Source: Actinomadura rubrisoli
GTDB lineage: Bacteria; Actinomycetota; Actinomycetes; Streptosporangiales; Streptosporangiaceae
Assembly (NCBI RefSeq): GCF_004349215.1
Contig: NZ_SMKU01000034.1
Coordinates: forward strand, 1-43,511
Length of the DNA: 43,511 nucleotides
Reading direction: 5' to 3'
This document shows, one piece after another, positions 8,812 to 17,049 of the stretch (positions are counted from its first letter, which is position 1; the number at the start of each line of letters is the position of its first letter). Position numbers and translations under genes: made by a program. Under the pieces are notes generated by a model. It was given only the letters and a program-made list of their open reading frames with translations, searched no databases and was not told the origin of the DNA.

Positions 8812-10440
8812 CTACACCCCGGCCGGGACGGCGTGGCGGGCGAGGAACGCCCGGAGCGGCTCGACGTGGACCTCCTCGGACGTCCACTCGTTCTCAAGGT
8901 TCTCGGTGATGTGGTGGACGGCCGGGGGCGCGCCGGGCCGGTGGTAACGGACCACCGGATGCAGGTAGTGGCCCTCGTCCGCGCGCTCGGCGTCGCTCTG
9001 CGCGATGCGGCCGACCGTGACGTCGAAGGGGTCGGTCTTGTCGTGGTCGGGCCCGTACTCCAGCGTGATCCTGAAATGCCCGCCGGCGCTCGGGCCGAGC
9101 GGCGGCTCGTCCAGGTCGGCCGGCAGTTCCTCCAGGTAGCGCGCTCCGCCCCGGCCGTCCAGGACGATGGCGTCGGCGAGCACGCCGAACTGCTGCCACA
9201 GCGCGGACGTCCGGTTGACCCGCTCGATGACCGCCGAGGCGAGCGCCCCGGGATCGGCCGGGAGGTCGCGGCCGGGCCAGGCGGCGCCGTGGTACCTGGT
9301 CTCCAGGATGTTGTGCAGCGCCCGGACCCCGTACCGGAAGCCGTGGATGAACCCGCTCGTCCCGCGCTTGAAGTCGCGGGACTGCGTCAGCGTCCCGGCG
9401 AAGAACAGGCCGGGGACGTTGACCGACTCGAAGGCCGGGGTGAGCGCCGGGAAGCGGTCGCCGATCGTCAGCTCCGGCCGGCACCGCTCATCTGCGAAGG
9501 CGGAGGCGTCGAAGCGGAACCCGGTGCAGACGATGACCCGGTCGTAGGGGATGTCCTTGGTGACCTCGTTCGCGCGGACGAAGGCGACCGTCACCCGGTA
9601 CCCGCCGCCGGGCTCCCGCTCGATCCGCCTGACCTCCCCGTCCAGCACCGCGTTCTGGGACTTGAGCTGGTAGGTGTCGAGGAAGTTGTTGTTGACCGCG
9701 CGCAGGTGCCCGACGAAGTGGGTGCGCCAGGCCATCCGGACCGAGCGCGGCCCGGCGACGTGGACGACCGCGGCCGTCTCGACGAGGTTGTCCGCCGTCT
9801 CGAAGGCCGAGTTGCCCTTGCCGATGATCAGCACCCGCTGGTTCAGGTAGTCGGCCGGATCGGTGGAGGCGGTGCTGTAGGGGTCGGCCGTCTCGATCCC
9901 CGGGATCGGCGGCATGTTGGCCCGCATGCCGACCCCGGTCGCGACGACGAGCCGGTCCGCTTCGTGGACCCGGCCGTGCTCGTCGGTCACCAGGAACGGG
10001 CCCTCGCCGGAGGCGCCCGTCCGGTCCCGGTCGCTCCGGCCGTCGGCGGCGGAGGCCGCGGCGCGGGTGACGTGGACCGCGCGGGTCCCGTAGGCGATCT
10101 TGAGGTCGGTGGCGGCGGCGAAGTCGGCGAGGTAGCGGACCATGTCGTCGGCGGACGGGAAGTAGCGGTCGCTGTAGCGGGTGAAGAGCAGGGACGGGTC
10201 GTCCGACAGCAGCGAGTTCCAGTCCATCCGGAGGTTGAGCTCCGGGTCGGCCGTCCCGGTGTGCTTCTTGTTGATCGAGATCAGCTGCCGGTGGCGGGGG
10301 AAGGTCCGGAAGAACGTGCCGGGAGCGGGCCCCGCCTCCAGGATCAGATACCTCCGTCCCGTCCTCTCCAGGAAGTGGCCCAGTTGCAGGCCCGCCGGGC
10401 CTGCGCCGATCACCAGGTAGTCCAGGGCGTTGTCCGGCAC
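8812..10440 (-). CDS. FAD/NAD(P)H-dependent oxidoreductase, FOXRED2-like, 542 aa
   Basis: The protein has two dinucleotide folds. The FAD site is GAGPAGLQLG at residues 12-21, and the NAD(P) site is GKGNSAFETAD at 207-217. An ATG-type motif (VVATGVG) and a second one (VIVCTGF) match the flavin-monooxygenase/thioredoxin-reductase-like superfamily. General layout and length recall the FOXRED2-type flavoproteins; I cannot exclude an N-hydroxylating or Baeyer-Villiger activity. The start is GTG 10440 with GGAGGGG five bases before it. It is the first gene of the minus-strand redox operon, and its leader contains the 11-bp direct repeats at 10509-10540. Confidence 0.82.
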   Translation of the reverse strand: MPDNALDYLVIGAGPAGLQLGHFLERTGRRYLILEAGPAPGTFFRTFPRHRQLISINKKHTGTADPELNLRMDWNSLLSDDPSLLFTRYSDRYFPSADDMVRYLADFAAATDLKIAYGTRAVHVTRAAASAADGRSDRDRTGASGEGPFLVTDEHGRVHEADRLVVATGVGMRANMPPIPGIETADPYSTASTDPADYLNQRVLIIGKGNSAFETADNLVETAAVVHVAGPRSVRMAWRTHFVGHLRAVNNNFLDTYQLKSQNAVLDGEVRRIEREPGGGYRVTVAFVRANEVTKDIPYDRVIVCTGFRFDASAFADERCRPELTIGDRFPALTPAFESVNVPGLFFAGTLTQSRDFKRGTSGFIHGFRYGVRALHNILETRYHGAAWPGRDLPADPGALASAVIERVNRTSALWQQFGVLADAIVLDGRGGARYLEELPADLDEPPLGPSAGGHFRITLEYGPDHDKTDPFDVTVGRIAQSDAERADEGHYLHPVVRYHRPGAPPAVHHITENLENEWTSEEVHVEPLRAFLARHAVPAGV

Positions 10441-10508
10441 GGCACCCCTCCGTACGGCTAAGTGATTGAACGGACAACATCAAGGCTGGCGGAGGAATCT
10501 CAGAGAAT

Positions 10509-10540
10509 GATCAGAACGGGACCGGAGCGGATCAGAGCAG
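10509..10540. promoter_or_regulatory. 11-bp-pitch direct repeats upstream of the redox operon
   Basis: Plus-strand units are GATCAGAACGG (10509-10519), a decayed GACCGGAGCG (10520-10529) and GATCAGAGCAG (10530-10540). They have the same unit, pitch and orientation as the set at 12170-12202. They lie 68 bases upstream of the GTG of the flavin oxidoreductase and overlap the last codons and stop of the adenylating enzyme. I see no convincing -10 box at a fixed distance here. Confidence 0.55.
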
Positions 10541-12076
10541 GCGCAGGAGCGCGCGCTTGTCGGGCTTCCCGCCCGCCGCCACCGGGACGCCGGGCACCAC
10601 CGTGAACGTGCTCGGGACGCTGTCGTCGCCCAGTTCGGCGCGGACCAGCGCGGCCAGCGCCCCCCGGTCCGGGACGGCTCCGGCCGCCGGGACGACGAAC
10701 GCGTGGACGGCCTCGCCCGTCGCCTCGTCCGGCGCCCCGGCCACGTACGCCTCGGCGACGCCCGGGTGGGCGGCGAGCACCCGCTCGATCGGCCCGGCGT
10801 ACACCACCATCGCGTTCACCATGATCACGTCGCGGGTGCGGCCGGTGAGGTGCAGCAGGCCGTCCGCGTCGAGGCGGCCGAGGTCGCGGGTGCGCAGCCG
10901 GCCGTCGCGGAGGGTGTCGCGCGTCTCCTCCGGCATCCCCCAGTAGCCCGACATCAGCGACGGGGCGCGCACGTGGATCTCGCCCGTGCCGCCCGGGGCG
11001 ACCTCGCGGTCCCGCTCGTCCCGGACGGTGATCTCGATGCCGGGGTGCGGGCGGCCGACCGAGGCGAGGACGCGGGGCGAGCCGCCCGCGATGTCGTCGG
11101 GCGTGAGCATCGAGATCGACCCGGCCTCGGTCTGCCCGTACCCCTGGTAGACGACGGGGCCGAGCCGGTCCGCGGCCTCCGCGAGCCGGGTGGGGCCGAT
11201 GGGCGAACCGGAGACCATCAGCGCGCGCAGCCGGCCGACGCCGTCCTGCGCCCGGGACGGCTCGTCCCGGAGCAGGTCGAGCATCCGGCACAGCTTCGGG
11301 ACGGTCACGATCGAGCCGGTGATCCCGTACCGCTCGATCGCGTGCGGGAACAGGGGCCGCCCGTCGTCCTCGGGGATCACGGCGGTGCCGCCGCCGAGCA
11401 GGCACAGCCCCAGGAACTCGAAGACGACCATGCTGGCCAGGGTGCCGAACAGCAGGTAGCGCTCGAAGCGGGCGGCCATCTCGGCCGCGACCGGGGACCA
11501 GGCGCGCGGCTGCCACGCCCAGTGCTCGCTCAGCGCCCGGTAGGTGATCGCGCAGCCCTTGGGCCGTCCCGTGCTGCCGCTGGTGAACATCAGGGCGGCG
11601 ACGGCGTCCGGCTGGGCGGCGACGTCGAGCGACCCCCCGTCGCCGGGGCGGGTCAGCAGGTCGTCGGCGCCGGGGCACGGCCCCAGCGACAGCAGCGGCA
11701 CCGGCCGTCCGGAGGCCCGCGACAGCTCCGGGGCCGCGGTCGACGGGTCGACCAGGACGGCGTCCACGTCCATGCTGAGGACATGAGCGAGCTGCCCGGC
11801 GGTGTACCCGGGCCGGACCCCCACGACGCGGCAGCCGAGCGTGTGCGCGGCGATATGGGCGGCGAACGCCTCCGGCGAGACGGCGGTGCGGATCGCGACG
11901 GCCCGGCCCGGGCCGAGCCCGGCCGCGCGCATCGCGCCCGCGAGACGGCGGACGAGCTCCAGCAGCTCGCCGCGCGAGACCGTCCGGGACCCCTGCTCGA
12001 AGGCGGGGCTCCCCGGCGCCTCCCGCAGCGCGCCGAGCAGGGCCTGCGGGAAGGGCGGCCCGATTGTGTCGCGCAA
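10532..12076 (-). CDS. Class I adenylate-forming enzyme (acyl-CoA/acyl-carrier ligase type), 514 aa
   Basis: This enzyme activates a carboxylic acid as acyl-AMP and passes it to CoA or a carrier thiol. Core motifs are FTSGSTGRPKG (A3), YGQTEAG (A5), TRDLGRLDADG (A7) with LTGRTRDVI (A8), and the catalytic C-terminal Lys in GKPDKRALL (A10). The start is TTG 12076, chosen because GAGGAG lies seven bases upstream. No carrier protein or condensing enzyme is encoded nearby, so CoA is the likelier acceptor; the acid is unknown. It stands between the redox operon and the divergent sulfotransferase gene, with 91 bases to the next gene downstream and matching direct repeats at both ends. This suggests its own promoter but shared control. 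Confidence 0.85.
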   Translation of the reverse strand: MRDTIGPPFPQALLGALREAPGSPAFEQGSRTVSRGELLELVRRLAGAMRAAGLGPGRAVAIRTAVSPEAFAAHIAAHTLGCRVVGVRPGYTAGQLAHVLSMDVDAVLVDPSTAAPELSRASGRPVPLLSLGPCPGADDLLTRPGDGGSLDVAAQPDAVAALMFTSGSTGRPKGCAITYRALSEHWAWQPRAWSPVAAEMAARFERYLLFGTLASMVVFEFLGLCLLGGGTAVIPEDDGRPLFPHAIERYGITGSIVTVPKLCRMLDLLRDEPSRAQDGVGRLRALMVSGSPIGPTRLAEAADRLGPVVYQGYGQTEAGSISMLTPDDIAGGSPRVLASVGRPHPGIEITVRDERDREVAPGGTGEIHVRAPSLMSGYWGMPEETRDTLRDGRLRTRDLGRLDADGLLHLTGRTRDVIMVNAMVVYAGPIERVLAAHPGVAEAYVAGAPDEATGEAVHAFVVPAAGAVPDRGALAALVRAELGDDSVPSTFTVVPGVPVAAGGKPDKRALLRLL

Positions 12077-12154
12077 CGTTCGACTCCTCTGCGTCGCCGG
12101 AGAGCCGGTCGCGTGGCGCGGAGTCGTCGCGCGACCGGCTCGTCGTCCACCGCG

Positions 12155-12202
12155 ACCTTAGGCGGCGCAGATCAGAACGAGATCAGAACGAGATCAGAGC
12201 GG
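12155..12202. promoter_or_regulatory. 11-bp direct repeats with a -10 box upstream of the adenylating enzyme
   Basis: Three contiguous 11-bp units lie at 12170-12180 (GATCAGAACGA), 12181-12191 (identical) and 12192-12202 (GATCAGAGCGG). On the minus strand, a -10-like TAAGGT (12160 to 12155) follows the last unit after nine bases. This spacing resembles activator boxes of SARP regulators, or PhoB/PhoP-type boxes, where 7-bp conserved elements recur every 11 bp just before the -10. The same site lies 40 bases upstream of the divergent sulfotransferase ATG and could serve both genes. Confidence 0.6.
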
Positions 12203-12242
12203 TGCCGGGGCCGCATCCGGGACCACGGGGAAGGAGCACGGC

Positions 12243-12932
12243 ATGAAGGTGATCGGAGCCGGATTCGGCCGGACGGGGACGGCGTCGCTGAGGGAGGCCC
12301 TGGACATGCTCGGCCTCGGCCCGTGCTACCACATGCGGACCGTTATCGCGGAGCCCTTCCGGGTCCGGCAGTGGAGGGACATCGGGCAGGGCCTTGACGC
12401 CGACTGGGACGCGGTGTTCGCCGGGTTCCCCTCGGCGGTGGACTGGCCTGCCGCCGCCTACTGGCGGGAGCTGGCCGACCGCTACCCCGCCGCGAAGGTG
12501 GTCCTCACCGTCCGCGACCCGGAGCGGTGGTACGACAGCGTCACCTCGACCATCTTCGCGAGCGCGATGGCCGAACGGGGGCCGCTGCCGGCGCGCCGCC
12601 GCGTCATCCGGTGGCTCGTCGCGCGCCGCGTCCCCGACTTCGCCCTCTTCCCGCAGATGATGAGGGCGACCGTCGTGGACCGCCTCTTCGACGGCCGCAT
12701 CGACGACCGCGCGCACGCCCTCAAGGTGTTCGAGCGGCATGTCGCCGAGGTGAAGGCGGTGGTCCCGCCCGAACGGCTGCTGGTGTTCGACGTGCGGGAG
12801 GGCTGGGAGCCGCTGTGCGCGTTCCTCGGAGTCCCCGTCCCGGACGAGCCCTTCCCGAGGGTCAACGAGCGCGAGGCGTTCCAGCGCAAGCGCCCCGGCC
12901 GGCTCCTGCGGCTGATCGTCCTCGGCCGCTGA
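12243..12932 (+). CDS. Sulfotransferase-family (Sulfotransfer_4) protein, 229 aa
   Basis: The N-terminal GAGFGRTGTASLREAL is the 5'-phosphosulfate-binding loop seen in small sulfotransferase-like proteins. VRDPERWYDS near residues 95-105 matches the 3'-phosphate-binding strand and helix of the same fold. Family members are predicted to transfer sulfate from PAPS to hydroxyl groups, although many are biochemically uncharacterised. ATG 12243 has AAGGAG six bases upstream. The gene is divergent from the adenylating enzyme and shares the 166-base intergenic region with the direct repeats, so it may tailor or export-tag the product of the cluster; that is inference. It converges on polA with 27 bases between stops. 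Confidence 0.75.
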   Translation: MKVIGAGFGRTGTASLREALDMLGLGPCYHMRTVIAEPFRVRQWRDIGQGLDADWDAVFAGFPSAVDWPAAAYWRELADRYPAAKVVLTVRDPERWYDSVTSTIFASAMAERGPLPARRRVIRWLVARRVPDFALFPQMMRATVVDRLFDGRIDDRAHALKVFERHVAEVKAVVPPERLLVFDVREGWEPLCAFLGVPVPDEPFPRVNEREAFQRKRPGRLLRLIVLGR

Positions 12933-12959
12933 GCCGCCCTCCCCCGCCCGCGCCGCCCG

Positions 12960-15593
12960 CTAATGGGCGGCGGCGTCCCAGTCGGGGCCGGAGCCGATCG
13001 CGGCCTCCAGGCCAACGCTGAGCGGGTACGCCGTCGTCATCCGCTCGCGGACCAGCTCGGCCACCCGGTCCCGCTCGCCCGGCGCGACCTCCAGGACGAT
13101 CTCGTCGTGCACCTGGAGGAGCAGGCGGCTGCGGAGCCCGCCGGCGGCGAGCGCCTCGTCCACCCGCAGCATCGCGATCTTGACGATGTCGGCGGCCGAG
13201 CCCTGGACGGGGGCGTTCAGCGCCATCCGCTCGGCGGTCTCGCGGCGCTGCCTGTTGTCGCTGGACAGGTGGGGCAGGTAGCGGCGGCGGCCGAGGAGCG
13301 TGCGGGTGTAGCCGGTCGCCCGGGCCTCGGCCACGACGTGGTCGAGGTAGTCGCGGACGCCGCCGAGGCGCTCGAAGTAGGCGTCCATCAGCGGGCGCGC
13401 CTCCGCCACGGCGATGCCGAGCTGCTTGGCCAGGCCGAACGCCGACAGGCCGTAGGCCAGGCCGTACGACATCGCCTTGATCTTGCGGCGCCGGTCGGGG
13501 GTGACCGCGTCCGGTGCGACGCCGAAGACGCGCGCGGCCATCGTGGTGTGCAGGTCCTCCCCGGACGCGAACGCCGCCAGCAGCGTCGGGTCCTGGGACA
13601 GGTGCGCCATGACCCGCAGTTCGAGCTGGCCGTAGTCGGCGGTCATCAGCGACGCGAAGCCGGCGCCCGGCACGAACGCCCGCCTGATCCGCCGACCCTC
13701 CGCCGTGCGGATCGGGATGACCTGGAGGTTCGGCTCGGTGGAGGTGAGCCGGCCGGTCGCGGCGACGGTCTGCTGGAAGGCGGTGTGGACGCGGCCGTCC
13801 GCGCCGATCTCCCGGATGAGGCCGGCCACCGTGGTGCGGAGCCGGGCCAGGTCGCGGTGGCGCAGCAGCACTTGCGGGAGCCCGTTGCCGGTCTTGGTGG
13901 CCAGCCAGGTCAGCGCGTCCAGGTCGGTGGAGTACCCGGACTTGATCTTCTTCGTCCTCGGCAGCCCCAGCTCGCCGAACAGGACCTCCTGGAGCTGCTT
14001 GGTCGAGCCGGGGTTGAACCGGCGCCCGGCGATGCCGGCGGCCTGGTCGGCGGCGCGCTCCATCCCGGCGGCGAACTCCTCCTCCAGCTCGCGCAGCAGC
14101 GCCTCGTCCACGTGGATCCCGGCGCGCTCGGCGCGGGCCAGCAGCGCCGACAGCGGCAGTTCCACCTCGGCCAGCACCGCGTCCATGCCCGTGTCGGCCA
14201 GCTCGGCGCCGAACCTGCCGGCCAGGTCGAGGACGGCCCCGGCGCGCAGCATCGTCCCGGCGGCGCCGTCGGCGGCCGGGCGGCGGCCGAGGTGGCGGGC
14301 CGCCAGGTCGGCGATCCCGTAGGCGGCCAGGCCGGGGAGCAGGAGGTAGGCGGCCATCGCCGTGTCCGCGGCGACGCCCCCGAGGCGCCAGCCGTGCTCG
14401 GGCAGAACGCGCAGCAGCGCCTTCGCGTCGTGCAGCGCCTTCGGGCGGCCCGGGTCGGCCAGCCAGGCCGCGAAGGCCCGCTCGTCGCCCCCGGTCAGCG
14501 CGGACGGCTCGAACGACGCGGCGCGGCCGTCCGGGGCGGCGAGCGCGATCCGGTCGATCCGGCCCGTCCCGCGCTCCCAGGTCCAGTCGGCGGCCAGCCC
14601 GACGAGGCCGGTCGCACTCGCGGCGAGCCAGCCGGCCAGCTCGTCCGGGGCCGGCTCGCGGCCCTTCAGCCGCGCGGGGGCGTCCGCGTCCGGGGGCCGC
14701 CCGCCGCCCGGGTCGGCGGCGAAGAGCCGCTGCCGGAGGCTGGCGTTGCGGAACTCCAGCTCGTCCAGCAGCGCGGTGAAGGCGGCCAGGTCGTAGGGGC
14801 GGCGCCGCAGGTCGCCCAGCGTGACCGGGAGCTCCAGGTCGCGGACGAGCTCGGTCAGCCGCCGGTTCAGCGTCACCGTGTCCAGCGCGGCGCGCAGCCG
14901 CTCGCCCGCCTTGCCCTTCACCTCCCCGGCCCGCTCCACCAGCGCGGCCAGCGAGCCGAACTCGCGCACCCACTTCGCGGCCGTCTTCTCCCCGATGCCC
15001 GGGATGCCCGGCAGGTTGTCGGACGGGTCGCCGCGCAGCGCCGCGAAGTCCGGGTACTGGCGCGGGGTCAGGCCGTACTTCTCCTGGACGAGCGCGGGCG
15101 TGTAGCGGATCATCTCCGAGGCCGTCCGGTAGAAGTACAGGACGGTGACGTTCTCGCCGACGAGCTGGAGCGCGTCCCGGTCGCCCGTGATGATCAGCAC
15201 CTGGAAGCCGTCGCCCTCCGCCTGCGTGGCGAGGGTCGCGATGACGTCGTCGGCCTCGTACCCGGGCACCCGGACCGCCGGCACGCTCATCGCCGCGAGC
15301 AGCTCGTCCAGGATCGCGAGCTGGCTCCCGAACTCCGCCGGCGACCGCGCGCGGCCCGCCTTGTACTCGGGGAACGCCTCGGTGCGGAACGTCCGCCGCG
15401 ACACGTCGAAGGCGACGGCGACGTGCGTGGGCCGCTCGTCGCGCAGCGCGTTGGCCAGCATGCCGGCGAATCCGTACAGCACGTTGGTGGGCTGGCCGCC
15501 CGTGGTGCTGAAGTTCTCGACCGGCAGCGCGTAGAACGCCCGGTAGGCCAGCGAGTGGCCGTCCAGGAGCAGCAGCCGGGGCCGGTCGGTCAT
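12960..15593 (-). CDS. polA: DNA polymerase I, 877 aa
   Basis: This family-A polymerase fills gaps and removes primers in replication and repair. An N-terminal 5' nuclease domain (residues 1 to about 310; LLLLDGHSLAYRAFYAL, then GYEADDVIATLA and GDRDALQL) is followed by a degenerate 3'-5' exonuclease domain and the polymerase domain. The latter has motif A (DYGQLELRVMAHLS), motif B (RRKIKAMSYGLAYG) and motif C (QVHDEIVLEV). The exonuclease motif I DxE is not seen, as in other actinobacterial PolA proteins, so proofreading is probably absent. ATG 15593 gives the family start MTDRPRLLLLDGH. It is a housekeeping gene and the best evidence that this part is core chromosome. Confidence 0.97.
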   Translation of the reverse strand: MTDRPRLLLLDGHSLAYRAFYALPVENFSTTGGQPTNVLYGFAGMLANALRDERPTHVAVAFDVSRRTFRTEAFPEYKAGRARSPAEFGSQLAILDELLAAMSVPAVRVPGYEADDVIATLATQAEGDGFQVLIITGDRDALQLVGENVTVLYFYRTASEMIRYTPALVQEKYGLTPRQYPDFAALRGDPSDNLPGIPGIGEKTAAKWVREFGSLAALVERAGEVKGKAGERLRAALDTVTLNRRLTELVRDLELPVTLGDLRRRPYDLAAFTALLDELEFRNASLRQRLFAADPGGGRPPDADAPARLKGREPAPDELAGWLAASATGLVGLAADWTWERGTGRIDRIALAAPDGRAASFEPSALTGGDERAFAAWLADPGRPKALHDAKALLRVLPEHGWRLGGVAADTAMAAYLLLPGLAAYGIADLAARHLGRRPAADGAAGTMLRAGAVLDLAGRFGAELADTGMDAVLAEVELPLSALLARAERAGIHVDEALLRELEEEFAAGMERAADQAAGIAGRRFNPGSTKQLQEVLFGELGLPRTKKIKSGYSTDLDALTWLATKTGNGLPQVLLRHRDLARLRTTVAGLIREIGADGRVHTAFQQTVAATGRLTSTEPNLQVIPIRTAEGRRIRRAFVPGAGFASLMTADYGQLELRVMAHLSQDPTLLAAFASGEDLHTTMAARVFGVAPDAVTPDRRRKIKAMSYGLAYGLSAFGLAKQLGIAVAEARPLMDAYFERLGGVRDYLDHVVAEARATGYTRTLLGRRRYLPHLSSDNRQRRETAERMALNAPVQGSAADIVKIAMLRVDEALAAGGLRSRLLLQVHDEIVLEVAPGERDRVAELVRERMTTAYPLSVGLEAAIGSGPDWDAAAH

Positions 15594-15723
15594 GGGTCCC
15601 ATCCTGCCATCCGGCGGCTTTCGGACGGACCGCGAAGGGGCCGTCAACACGTACAAATCAGAGCAGACCCGGACGATCGCTACGCTTGCGGTTCACCTGA
15701 CCTTCCAGCGGGAGGCACGAGGC

Positions 15724-17046
15724 GTGGACGCTGATGTCGGGGCCGAGGGACGGTGCGGCACCGGCCGGGACGTGATCGCGCGGCTGAGCCTGCTGACCAC
15801 GGCCGGCGCCCGGATGGCGAGCACCCTGGACCTGGAGGAGGTCGCCCGGCACCTGGTCGAGGTGGTGCTGACCGGCCTCGCCGACACGGTCGGCGTGTAC
15901 GTGGCCGAGCACCTCATCGTCGGCGACGAGCTCGTCCGTCCGTCCCGGTCCAGGTCGGTCGAGGCGCGGCGGATCGCGGTCGGCGCCTCGGACTTCAACC
16001 TGGAGGACTGCTTCCCCTCGGGCGAGGTCCTGGTCTTCCCGCCCGACACCGTCTACGCCGCGTGCGTCCGCGAGGGGGCCGTCCAGCGGTTCGCCGAGCT
16101 GCCGCCCGACCAGCGCGCCGCCGCCCACCCGAGCGCCCGGGACCGGCTGGACACGCTGGCCGACTTCCTCCTCGTCCCGCTGCGGACCGGCGGGTCCGTC
16201 CTGGGGTTCGTGGCGTTCGCCCGCGACTCCGCCTCCGGGCCGTTCACCGCCGCGCAGATCCGCGTCGCCGAGGAGCTGACCGCGCTCGCCGCCGGCTGCC
16301 TGGACAACGCCCGCCGGTACGAGCGCGAGCGCGCGGCCGCGCGGGCCCTGCAGGCCGGGCTGCTGCCGGCCTCGCCCGCCACCGTCCCCGGCATCGAGGT
16401 CGCGCACCGGTCGGTGCCCGCCGGGCACACCAACCTCGTCGGCGGCGACTGGTGCGACATCATCCCGCTGGGCGCCGGGCGGGTCGCGCTCGTCATCGGC
16501 GACGCCATGGGGCACGGCTCGGCGGCGGCCGCGGCGATGGTGCAGCTGCGCGCCGCCGCGCGGACGCTGGCGATGCTCGGCATGGGCCCGGCGCGGATCC
16601 TCGGCTGGCTGGACCGCATCGCGCCCGGCCTCGGCCCCGTGCAGTTCGCCACCTGCGCGTGCGCCGTCCTGGACACCGGGACCCGGACGGGCGTCATCGG
16701 CCGGGCGGGCCATCCCCCGCCGATCCTGCTGCGCCCCGGCGGCGGCTGCGAGGTCGTCGACACCCCGCCCGGGCTGCCGCTCGGCCTCGGCGACACCGTC
16801 TACGAGGACGTGCGGATCGCCGTCCCGGACGGGACGACGCTCGTCCTGTACACCGACGGCCTGATCGAGTCCCGCAGCCGGGACCTGGAGGCCGGCCTCA
16901 CCGCGCTGCGGGCCGCGCTCGCCGACTCCGCCGCCGGGCTCGACGAGGCGTGCGCCGCGATCATCGACAAGCTCGTCACCGGGCCGAACGAGGACGACGT
17001 CACGGTGATGCTCGTCCGCCCCAGGAAACCACCGAGGAAGAGGTAG
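15724..17046 (+). CDS. GAF-PP2C (SpoIIE/RsbU-type) serine phosphatase, 440 aa
   Basis: A GAF-like sensor domain (about residues 15-190) is followed by a PP2C-like SpoIIE domain (about 210-437). Metal-binding acidic residues are visible in GGDWCDI, VIGDAMGHG and LYTDGLIE, plus NEDDVTVML near the C-terminus. Such proteins dephosphorylate anti-anti-sigma factors in stress or development pathways. The GTG start at 15724 is supported by GGGAGG; the frame is open about 130 bases further, but that part overlaps the polA start region. The leader has a TACGCT -10-like hexamer (15681-15686). The methyltransferase gene follows three bases after the stop, so the two form an operon. No partner anti-sigma gene is nearby. 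Confidence 0.87.
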   Translation: MDADVGAEGRCGTGRDVIARLSLLTTAGARMASTLDLEEVARHLVEVVLTGLADTVGVYVAEHLIVGDELVRPSRSRSVEARRIAVGASDFNLEDCFPSGEVLVFPPDTVYAACVREGAVQRFAELPPDQRAAAHPSARDRLDTLADFLLVPLRTGGSVLGFVAFARDSASGPFTAAQIRVAEELTALAAGCLDNARRYERERAAARALQAGLLPASPATVPGIEVAHRSVPAGHTNLVGGDWCDIIPLGAGRVALVIGDAMGHGSAAAAAMVQLRAAARTLAMLGMGPARILGWLDRIAPGLGPVQFATCACAVLDTGTRTGVIGRAGHPPPILLRPGGGCEVVDTPPGLPLGLGDTVYEDVRIAVPDGTTLVLYTDGLIESRSRDLEAGLTALRAALADSAAGLDEACAAIIDKLVTGPNEDDVTVMLVRPRKPPRKR

Positions 17047-17049
17047 CCC

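Noticed and set aside
15657..15666. ATCAGAGCAG upstream of the phosphatase, like the 11-bp repeats
   Set aside because: It is a single copy with no neighbour at 11 bp, so chance is the better explanation.
12963..15734. 923-codon frame antisense to polA
   Set aside because: Its composition (Gly/Ala/Arg/Val runs, no domain) is the mirror of codon bias in polA; several similar long antisense frames occur over other core genes.
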